In this document: piece by piece, positions 57,680-64,000 of the stretch
How positions within the stretch are numbered: position 1 is the first letter of the stretch
Layout: every line of letters begins with the position of its first letter
NCBI RefSeq assembly: GCF_017498065.1
Contig: NZ_JAGDFX010000001.1
Location: 233,661 to 297,660 of the forward strand
Direction: 5' to 3'
Length of the DNA stretch: 64,000 nt
DNA from: Oceanisphaera pacifica
GTDB lineage: Bacteria > Pseudomonadota > Gammaproteobacteria > Enterobacterales > Aeromonadaceae
The notes under the pieces: generated by a model
What the model saw: the letters and a program-made list of their open reading frames with translations, nothing else
Databases searched by the model: none
Told to the model about the DNA's origin: nothing
Translations under genes and position numbers: made by a program

Positions 57680-58279
57680 ATGAGCGGATTTAAGCAATTA
57701 ACCGGTATTGCCGCCCCGTTAGATGAGGCGAATGTGGATACCGATCAGATTATTCCTAAGCAGTTTCTGCAAAAAGTAACGCGCTCAGGTTTTGGTAAGC
57801 ACTTGTTTCATGACTCGCGCTTTTTAGACGACGCTGGCGAACAACCTAACCCTGAGTTTGTGCTCAATAAAGCCCCTTTTGATAAAGCGGTGATTTTATT
57901 GGCACGCGAAAACTTTGGTTGTGGTTCAAGCCGTGAGCACGCACCTTGGGCACTGGCTGACTTTGGTTTACAAGCCGTGATCGCCCCAAGCTTTGCCGAT
58001 ATTTTTTATGGCAATGCGATTAATAACGGCATGGTGCCTGTTAAATTAGCAGATACCGAAGTGGATGCGCTCTTTGCCTATGTAACAGCTAATCCCAATG
58101 CCGAAGTTACGGTAGATTTAGAAGCTCAACAAGTGCGCGCGGGCGACCTTAATTTCTCGTTTGAAATTGATGAGTTCCGTCGTTACTGCTTGCTCAATGG
58201 CCTAGATAGCATAGGCCTAACGCTACAGCATCAAGAGCAAATCGATAGCTTTGAAGCCCAACAACCTAGCTGGCTGTAA
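57680..58279 (+). CDS. leuD: 3-isopropylmalate dehydratase small subunit LeuD
   Basis: 199 residues: [20 protein letters not shown] at the N-terminus and the swivel-domain signature [23 protein letters not shown] at 57680 follows GGGAC; the longer frame from 57638 overlaps leuC without need. Last gene of leuABCD. Confidence 0.97.
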   Translation: MSGFKQLTGIAAPLDEANVDTDQIIPKQFLQKVTRSGFGKHLFHDSRFLDDAGEQPNPEFVLNKAPFDKAVILLARENFGCGSSREHAPWALADFGLQAVIAPSFADIFYGNAINNGMVPVKLADTEVDALFAYVTANPNAEVTVDLEAQQVRAGDLNFSFEIDEFRRYCLLNGLDSIGLTLQHQEQIDSFEAQQPSWL

Positions 58280-58306
58280 GTATCTGGCCTAAGCTGTCAT
58301 ATTGAT

Positions 58307-58336
58307 AAAAAGCCGAGCATGATGGTCGGCTTTTTT
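58307..58336. terminator. leu operon terminator
   Basis: AAAGCCGA and TCGGCTTT arms flanked by A-run and T-run, between leuD and the convergent PilZ gene. Confidence 0.85.
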
Positions 58337-58354
58337 ATACTCAGTGACGGCCGA

Positions 58355-58645
58355 TTAACGCACCGCACTTAAACTCAGTGCAATCACATCCGTTGTACTG
58401 CCCGCGTCAACTCGCAACACCTTGGCAATGGCTTTAAGCGGTTCAACATTATTATCGGCAGATGGCATCACTAACTGCCACTCTTCATCTAATTGACATT
58501 GCCCACTTGTCACTTCAACCAGTGCCCCTGTAGCACTAATATTGCGACAAATACCTTCCACTCTTTCTTGAGCGTTCGCTAAAATAATTTTGGTGTCCAG
58601 CGCCATACGCTGAAAAGAACGCTGATCATGATTCGCCGTAAGCAT
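58355..58645 (-). CDS. PilZ domain protein (96 aa)
   Basis: A single PilZ domain, the usual cyclic-di-GMP receptor. The arginine motif is QRSFQRMALD and the second motif is RNISATGALVEV (the N-x-S-x-x-G type). ATG at 58645 follows GGAAGG; a frame 12 codons longer has no ribosome site. It is divergent from the thiamine operon. Confidence 0.85.
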   Translation of the reverse strand: MLTANHDQRSFQRMALDTKIILANAQERVEGICRNISATGALVEVTSGQCQLDEEWQLVMPSADNNVEPLKAIAKVLRVDAGSTTDVIALSLSAVR

Positions 58646-58715
58646 AGTTACCTTCCTTATCAGTCTTAAATAATATGGCACTAGTTTAGCCTGCAGAATA
58701 AACCTACAATAGCAC

Positions 58716-58803
58716 AGTGCAAACGAGGTGCGGTCAACCGCTGAGAACAGACTCGTGTCACCGACTCGGTAAAATCCGATATTACAGTGACGCTCTCGGC
58801 TCT
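58716..58803 (+). ncRNA. Candidate TPP riboswitch (diverged THI-box)
   Basis: ACGAGGTGC, a small stem GCGG/CCGC, CTGAGA (58741-58746), then ACTCGTGTCACC match the first part of TPP riboswitches closely: the stem pairing GAG with CTC and the CUGAGA loop that binds the pyrimidine part of thiamine. The second part (58764-58803) departs from the consensus ACCTGAT..GGATAAT..GCG. It lies 25-112 bases before thiB. Confidence 0.6.
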
Positions 58804-58827
58804 ATTTTTATTAATAAGGAGTGTCCA

Positions 58828-59811
58828 TTGAACAAACTTTTTATTGCTCTGTCTTTACTCTTCACCAGCCAAGCCATAGCTGCAACACCGACCCTCACTG
58901 TTTATACATATAGCTCATTTGCCTCTGATTGGGGGCCAGGTCCGGCAATTAAACAAGCTTTTGAGAATAAATGTGGCTGCGAGCTAAAATTAGTGGCCTT
59001 AGATGACGGTGTGTCTATTTTAAATAGGCTGAAATTAGAAGGTAAGCGTACCAAAGCCGACCTTATTTTGGGCCTAGATAACAATCTGCTACACGCAGCT
59101 AAAGACACAGGGTTATTGGCCAAACATCAGCAGTCCTTACCTGAGTTGACTATGCCGGGTGGCTGGGATGATGCCTACTTTGTTCCCTATGACTATGGCT
59201 ATTTCGCTTTTATCTATAATGCCGATAAGCTCGAACAGCCACCACAAAGCTTTAACGAGTTACTTGAACGCCCTGAACTAAGCTTACTGTATCAAGACCC
59301 CCGTACCAGCACTCCTGGGCAAGGATTAATGCTGTGGGTACAAAAGTTATATGGCGATCAAGCGCCACAAGTATGGCAAAACTTGGCTAAACGCACCGTG
59401 GCGGTGACCAAAGGCTGGAGCGAGTCTTATGGTATGTTTCTTAAAGGCGAAGCCGATTTGGTGCTCTCTTATACCAGCTCACCGGCTTATCATATTGAAG
59501 CCGAACAAGAACACCAATACCAAGCCGCGGCTTTTTCAGAAGGCCATTATCTACAAGTCGAAGTGGCGGCCAAGCTTAATACCAGTCAGCAACCCGAGCT
59601 TGCCGATCAGTTTATGCAGTTTATGCTAAGCCCAAGCTTTCAAGAGCAGATCCCCACGGGAAACTGGATGTATCCCGTAATAGAGACGCCCTTGCCCAAC
59701 AGCTTTGCTGACTTAGTAACCCCCACACAAGCACTAAGCTTTAGTGGCGAACAAGTAGCCAAGCAACGCAGCGGCTGGTTAAGACAATGGCTTAGCGCCA
59801 TAACACGCTAA
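58828..59811 (+). CDS. thiB: Thiamine ABC transporter substrate-binding protein ThiB
   Basis: 327 residues. A TTG start at 58828 with AAGGAG six bases before it gives a clean signal peptide (LFIALSLLFTSQAIA, cut before ATPTLTVYTY). The mature part is a ThiB-type periplasmic binding protein: YSSFASDWGPGPAIKQAFEN, CELKLVALDDGVSILNRLKL, VPYDYGYFAFIYN. It captures thiamine, TMP and TPP in the periplasm. The upstream ATG frame would lack a signal peptide. Confidence 0.93.
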   Translation: MNKLFIALSLLFTSQAIAATPTLTVYTYSSFASDWGPGPAIKQAFENKCGCELKLVALDDGVSILNRLKLEGKRTKADLILGLDNNLLHAAKDTGLLAKHQQSLPELTMPGGWDDAYFVPYDYGYFAFIYNADKLEQPPQSFNELLERPELSLLYQDPRTSTPGQGLMLWVQKLYGDQAPQVWQNLAKRTVAVTKGWSESYGMFLKGEADLVLSYTSSPAYHIEAEQEHQYQAAAFSEGHYLQVEVAAKLNTSQQPELADQFMQFMLSPSFQEQIPTGNWMYPVIETPLPNSFADLVTPTQALSFSGEQVAKQRSGWLRQWLSAITR

Positions 59812-61412
59812 TGAAACGCCAATATTGGTGGTTGCCCGGCAGTATCAGCTTGCTGGGCATCCTCTTACTCACCGTCGCCCCCATTATCGCGCTGTTAGTG
59901 CAAAGTAATCAGCAAGGCTGGTCTCGCCTGCTGCACGACAGTTATTTGCACCATATTATCTGGTTTAGCTTTTATCAGGCACTGCTTTCTACTGCACTCA
60001 GTTTGTTACTGGCTATTCCGCTGGCTCAAACGCTATCACGCCGATACTTTATCGGTCGCAGCTTACTATTACGCTTATTTGGCTTATCGTTAGTGCTGCC
60101 GGTGATCTTGGTAGTCTTTGGTATAGTCACAGTACACGGCCGCCAAGGCTGGGTAAATCAGCTACTGCAAGCGCTAGGGTTTGACTCTGTAGGCTACCTC
60201 TATGGCCTCACTGGTATTTTATTGGCACATATCTTCTTTAATATGCCCTTAGCTGCCCGAATTTTATTGCAAAATATTGAGTCTATTCCTGCCAGCCATT
60301 GGCGAATGGCCAGCCAGTTAGGCTTTAGCAGTTGGCAACTTTTTATCCGCTTAGAATGGCCCAGTATTCGCCGTGCCCTGCCGGCATTAGCCAGTATGAT
60401 TTTTATGCTGTGCTTTACCAGTTTTGCTACTGTAATGGCGTTAGGTGGCGGGCCTAAATCCACTACCCTAGAGGTAGCGATTTATCAGGCGTTACGCTTT
60501 GACTTTGATTTACCCTTTGCCGGTATGCTGGCGCTATTGCAGCTGGTGTTTTGCAGTGGCTTTCTCCTGTTGCAGTATCGCTTCACTCAGCCGGCTCCAA
60601 AGCATGGTGAATACCAGAGCGCAACACTACGCCCCGATCGCACAATAATACGCGTGCGCGCTTGGGATGCACTAGTCCTCAGTATTTGCTTGGGTATTTT
60701 TCTGCCACCCTTGCTCGCCATTATCAGTAATGGTATTAACCCCGCACTCTGGACAGCTTTGGCCTCCAGCACCTTATGGCGAGCAACACTCACCTCTCTC
60801 ATCATTGCCACAAGCGCCGCCATTCTATCAGTCGTTATTACAACAGGCTTATTAAGCAGCAGTCGCTATTTACGTTTACAGCTCAAACGTAAAAGGCTGG
60901 CTAATCTGATGGAAGCAACCGGCTCGGCCATTTTAGTCTTACCCGCCGTCGTACTCTCCACTGGGTTATTTATTTTATTACGTAATATTGCCGACGTGTT
61001 TACACTGGGCCCAATATTGGTTTTGCTGGTCAATGCGCTAATGGCTCTCCCTTATGGCTTACGCACCTTACAGCTCCCCATGGAGCAAGTGAGCCTGCAG
61101 TATAATAGGTTATGTATTAGCTTGAATATTCAAGGTTGGCAGCGCATTAAACACATAGAGTGGCCTTTATTACGAAAACCACTCGCACTGACCTTTGCGC
61201 TAGCTATGATGCTGTCATTGGGCGATTTAAGTGCCATTGCTCTTTTTGGTAGCCAGTCACTACAAACCCTGCCTTGGCTGTTATATCAGCAATTAGGAAG
61301 CTATCAAATGGTAGAGGCCGCCGCCACTGCCTTAGTATTATTGCTACTGAGCTTAGGACTATTCGGTGTTATTGAAGGTGTATTAGGGGGCAAAGATGCT
61401 ACAACTCACTAA
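59811..61412 (+). CDS. thiP: Thiamine ABC transporter permease ThiP
   Basis: 533 residues, two fused permease domains with about 12 spans. EAA-type loops are seen in ASQLGFSSWQLFIRLEWPSI and SLNIQGWQRIKHIEWPLLRK. Its ATG overlaps the thiB stop (TAATG), and it overlaps thiQ by 17 bases. Confidence 0.95.
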   Translation: MKRQYWWLPGSISLLGILLLTVAPIIALLVQSNQQGWSRLLHDSYLHHIIWFSFYQALLSTALSLLLAIPLAQTLSRRYFIGRSLLLRLFGLSLVLPVILVVFGIVTVHGRQGWVNQLLQALGFDSVGYLYGLTGILLAHIFFNMPLAARILLQNIESIPASHWRMASQLGFSSWQLFIRLEWPSIRRALPALASMIFMLCFTSFATVMALGGGPKSTTLEVAIYQALRFDFDLPFAGMLALLQLVFCSGFLLLQYRFTQPAPKHGEYQSATLRPDRTIIRVRAWDALVLSICLGIFLPPLLAIISNGINPALWTALASSTLWRATLTSLIIATSAAILSVVITTGLLSSSRYLRLQLKRKRLANLMEATGSAILVLPAVVLSTGLFILLRNIADVFTLGPILVLLVNALMALPYGLRTLQLPMEQVSLQYNRLCISLNIQGWQRIKHIEWPLLRKPLALTFALAMMLSLGDLSAIALFGSQSLQTLPWLLYQQLGSYQMVEAAATALVLLLLSLGLFGVIEGVLGGKDATTH

Positions 61413-62091
61413 GCTAAGCGCTCATTACCCTGAGCAAGCCTTGTGCTTTACCTTATCGGCTAACGCTGGGGAAATTACCGCTTTAATTGGCCCCAGCGGT
61501 GCTGGTAAATCCAGCCTGCTGGCCATGATAGGTGGTTTCTCCCAAATAGACTCGGGCAGCTTACAGCATAATGAACACTCTTTATTGCCGCTATCGCCTG
61601 CCCAAAGGCCGATCACGACTTTATTTCAAGATAATAATTTATTCTGGCATTTGTCAGTTTATAACAATATCGCCATCGGCTTATCCCCATCTTTACGCCT
61701 GAGTTCAGAGCAAAAGACATTAATTGTGCAAGTAGCAAAGCAGCTCGGCATTAGTGAACTATTAGCACGTAACCCCTCCAGCTTGTCGGGAGGGCAGCAG
61801 CAAAGAGTGGGGCTAGCTCGTTGCTTGGCCCGTGGCCTGCCTATTTTACTACTCGACGAGCCTTTTTCAGCGCTCGACCCGGCGTTACGTTTAGAGCTAT
61901 TAGACTTATTACGCAGCCAAACCGATCAGCTACAGCTGACTGTTTTATTCGTTACCCATCACCCAGAAGAAGCGGCCCGAGTCGCTGACAATATCGTTTT
62001 TATTTATAACGGTGCCATTTTAGAGCAAGGCTCTACTGCGCTATTAGAGAACCCCTCGACACCAGAGTTAGCCGCTTACTTAGGGAAATAA
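61396..62091 (+). CDS. thiQ: Thiamine ABC transporter ATP-binding protein ThiQ
   Basis: 231 residues. Walker A in IGPSGAGKSSLLAMIGGF, Q-loop TLFQDNNLFWHLSVYNNIAI, signature LSGGQQQRVGLARCLARG, Walker B ILLLDEPFSALDP and the His switch FVTHHPEEA are all intact. It energises ThiBP. A weak hairpin follows before the convergent PhoH gene. Confidence 0.96.
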   Translation: MLQLTKLSAHYPEQALCFTLSANAGEITALIGPSGAGKSSLLAMIGGFSQIDSGSLQHNEHSLLPLSPAQRPITTLFQDNNLFWHLSVYNNIAIGLSPSLRLSSEQKTLIVQVAKQLGISELLARNPSSLSGGQQQRVGLARCLARGLPILLLDEPFSALDPALRLELLDLLRSQTDQLQLTVLFVTHHPEEAARVADNIVFIYNGAILEQGSTALLENPSTPELAAYLGK

Positions 62092-62148
62092 GCACAAAAA
62101 AAAGAAGAGCAAGCCCTAGCTCACCCTTCTGATTTTACTTGCGATACA

Positions 62149-63534
62149 TTAGAGATTTTCTTCGGCAAACGAAGCCAGACGACTACGCATCACGCCATTT
62201 AAATAAACATTGGCACTGCCTTCAAAGTCTTTAAAGCGCTCAACAATATACGTGAGCCCTGAAGTAACGGGCGTTAAATAATTAGAGTCAATTTGCGCCA
62301 AGTTACCCGAGCAGACCAGCTTAGTGCCCTCACCGCAGCGCGTGATAATAGTTTTTAATTGTGAAGCCGTTAAGTTCTGGCATTCGTCGAGTAATACAAA
62401 GGTATTTTGGATACTGCGACCACGCATAAAGTTAACCGACTTAAACTGCACATTTCCCTTATCCATAATATAGCTAAGGGAGCTATCCATACATTCATCT
62501 TGCTTATGCAACACCTCTAAGGTGTCGGTTATGGCAGCAAGCCAAGGTGCCATCTTCTCTTCTTCTGTCCCCGGTAAAAAGCCGATACTTTCGGCAATTT
62601 CTGGCGTATTACGGGTCACAATAACCTTGTCATAAATCCCTCGCTCAATGGTCATTTCTAATGCACAAGCCATAGCCAGTAAGGTTTTACCACTGCCGGC
62701 TGGGCCAGTTAAAATGACCAAATCAATATTAGTGTCCAGCAAGGCATCGAGCGCCATAGCTTGATAAATATTTTTTGGCTGAATGCCCCAAGCCTTGCGC
62801 CCCATCATCCGCTCTCGGCCTAAATCAACAAAGCGCAGTTTATTGGGCATTTTCTCTAACACCCGCCCAGCAAAGTCACCAGTGTCATCCAGCAAATACT
62901 GATTGATATGTGCTCCGGGTATTAACTCGTCGGCCACTGTGTGGATCACTTCTCGGCCATGGGTTTCACTTTCACACTCCCCTACTCGCTCCCAGAAGCT
63001 GTCCTCTTGGTGGTAGAAGCCTTTAGATAATAAGTTAATGTCGTCTATGAGTTGATCTGAGCGGTAGTCCTCAACATGCTCTAGCCCTGCTCCTTTGGCC
63101 TTTAGCCGCATATTGATATCTTTAGTAACTAATACTGCTATGCCTGACTGTGTATTGTGCTGCAAATAAAGCGCAGTATTAATAATGCGGTTATCAGCCT
63201 CATCATCAGTAAACACCTCATAACCTTGCGGCAATTGCTTATCGGCTATAATGGCAATACTGCCTGTTGCATCATCGCCTTGGCCTTGCATGCCAAGCGA
63301 GACCCCCGCCACAATTTGCTCTGGCGTAGCATCATGAAAAATGCTTTCTAACATTCTAATGGCTTGACGAGCATCGCGACTCACATCTTTCTGACGGTCT
63401 TTAATACGATCGAGCTCTTCAAGCACTGTCATAGGGATAACAACGTTGTGCTCATTAAAAGAATAAATAGAGAGAGGCTCGTGCAATAGCACGTTAGTGT
63501 CCAAAATAAAGCGCTTACGGGTATGATCATCCAT
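62149..63534 (-). CDS. PhoH family protein with N-terminal PIN domain
   Basis: 461 residues. The PIN nuclease domain has FILDTNVLLHEPLSIYSFNE with the catalytic Asp residues, then VFTDDEADNRIINTALYLQ. The PhoH ATPase domain has Walker A GPAGSGKTLLAMACALEMT and Walker B FVLLDECQNLTASQLKTIIT. Such PIN-PhoH (PhoH2-like) proteins may act as RNA helicase/nuclease. It is convergent with thiQ and separated from the IS630 end by about 180 bases with no gene. Confidence 0.93.
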   Translation of the reverse strand: MDDHTRKRFILDTNVLLHEPLSIYSFNEHNVVIPMTVLEELDRIKDRQKDVSRDARQAIRMLESIFHDATPEQIVAGVSLGMQGQGDDATGSIAIIADKQLPQGYEVFTDDEADNRIINTALYLQHNTQSGIAVLVTKDINMRLKAKGAGLEHVEDYRSDQLIDDINLLSKGFYHQEDSFWERVGECESETHGREVIHTVADELIPGAHINQYLLDDTGDFAGRVLEKMPNKLRFVDLGRERMMGRKAWGIQPKNIYQAMALDALLDTNIDLVILTGPAGSGKTLLAMACALEMTIERGIYDKVIVTRNTPEIAESIGFLPGTEEEKMAPWLAAITDTLEVLHKQDECMDSSLSYIMDKGNVQFKSVNFMRGRSIQNTFVLLDECQNLTASQLKTIITRCGEGTKLVCSGNLAQIDSNYLTPVTSGLTYIVERFKDFEGSANVYLNGVMRSRLASFAEENL

Positions 63535-63711
63535 AAATATGCTCCCTTAGGCCTACGCCTTTATAATTATACCCATTGAACATGGCTATAATGACGCCTT
63601 GATGACACCCTAACGCTATGCCGCTTTCTTGATTTCGGCAAGTTTTCTACAACAATAATTAATGATTTATGTGCCTCACCTCATTGTTTGAGCTGAAAGC
63701 GGTCAGTTATA

Positions 63712-64000
63712 CCAATCTAAGTAAAGATATGGTCTAATTGTTCCCACCCTGCCTTACTTGATGATTATTCTATGGATGACTTCAAAAATACGGACTTCAC
63801 AGCGCTTGCTCGTAAGCAAAAGTCTATACAAATGAAGATGCGTTTACTGGCACTGGCGCATTTTCAAGATGGAAAGTCTCGCACTCAAATTGCGCAATTT
63901 TTGAAAGTCAGTAGAACCAGTGTCAACAAGTGGGTAAGCGCCTACTTGAACGAGGGCTTGTCCGGGTTACAAGAAAAACCACGCCCAGGAAGACCTTCGT
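63712..64000 (+). mobile_element. Left end of an IS630-family insertion sequence (cut by window end)
   Basis: The terminal sequence CCAATCTAAGTAAAG, next to TA at 63710-63711, is close to both ends of the MITE at 26265-26427. A transposase gene starts 60 bases inside. The element continues beyond the window. Confidence 0.75.
63772..64000 (+). CDS. IS630-family transposase, N-terminal part (partial)
   Basis: The first 76 codons are present: MDDFKNTDFTALARKQKSIQ, then a winged helix-turn-helix (RLLALAHFQDGKSRTQIAQF, LKVSRTSVNKWVSAYLNEG) and LSGLQEKPRPGRPS. This is the N-terminal DNA-binding region of IS630/Tc1-mariner transposases; the DDE domain lies beyond the window. Whether the full gene is intact cannot be told. 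Confidence 0.85.
   Translation, partial: MDDFKNTDFTALARKQKSIQMKMRLLALAHFQDGKSRTQIAQFLKVSRTSVNKWVSAYLNEGLSGLQEKPRPGRPS

Overview
The window is chromosomal DNA from a gammaproteobacterium. The order tusDCB-rpsL-rpsG-fusA-tufA, the RpoD sequence, leuABCD with a Leu-codon attenuator, the thiBPQ and ilvIH operons and an XdhABC/PuuE purine pathway fit the Aeromonadales (an Oceanisphaera/Oceanimonas-like marine bacterium). That placement is an inference from gene content and protein style, not from a search.

Layout. (1) 1-2.4 kb: rpoD and its terminator. (2) 2.4-11.6 kb: an integrative element of about 9.06 kb inserted in the 3' half of a tRNA-Ile(CAU) gene. A perfect 50-bp duplication marks both ends, and GGGATAC arm-type repeats lie just inside each end. 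It carries a tyrosine integrase, a DUF6387 protein, an AlpA-like regulator, a divergent ribbon-helix-helix regulator, an Icd-like/ADP-ribosyltransferase-like overlapping operon, a winged-helix replication-type protein next to four 15-bp palindromic iterons, and a three-gene operon whose transcription start is covered by a near-consensus LexA box. No capsid, tail or conjugation gene is visible, so it looks like a phage-satellite-like or replicating genomic island. (3) 11.6-13.6 kb: a degenerate zone with IS21-like repeats, a Y1/HUH transposase and a 48-bp duplication. (4) 13.7-26.3 kb: racemase, GntP permease, a MHYT-GGDEF-EAL gene broken by a 7-bp tandem duplication, rlmA, two chemoreceptors, a DUF2797 protein and an AI-2E-type permease followed at once by a MITE. 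(5) 26.5-42.4 kb: purine/ureide catabolism (allA, uraD, puuE, uraH, an NCS2 permease, SulP, a GntR regulator, guaD, xdhC, xdhB, xdhA, a RutR-like regulator). Candidate operators are visible for both regulators. (6) 42.8-50.5 kb: a SieB-like protein, bfd, a DUF442 phosphatase, then tufA, fusA, rpsG, rpsL, tusBCD and ridA. (7) 50.6-62.1 kb: ilvIH divergent from an attenuated leuABCD, a PilZ protein, and thiBPQ behind a probable divergent TPP riboswitch. (8) 62.1-64.0 kb: a PhoH-family ATPase and the cut-off left end of an IS630-family insertion sequence whose terminal repeat matches the MITE at 26.3 kb.

How the parts work together. The purine block takes guanine to xanthine (GuaD), xanthine to urate (XdhABC), 5-hydroxyisourate to allantoin (UraH, UraD), opens allantoin (PuuE) and cleaves ureidoglycolate (AllA). 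Urate oxidase and an allantoate-degrading enzyme are not in the window. The leu and ilv genes form a divergent branched-chain amino-acid locus. The least described part is the tRNA-Ile element, with its SOS-type promoter, iterons and several unidentified small genes.
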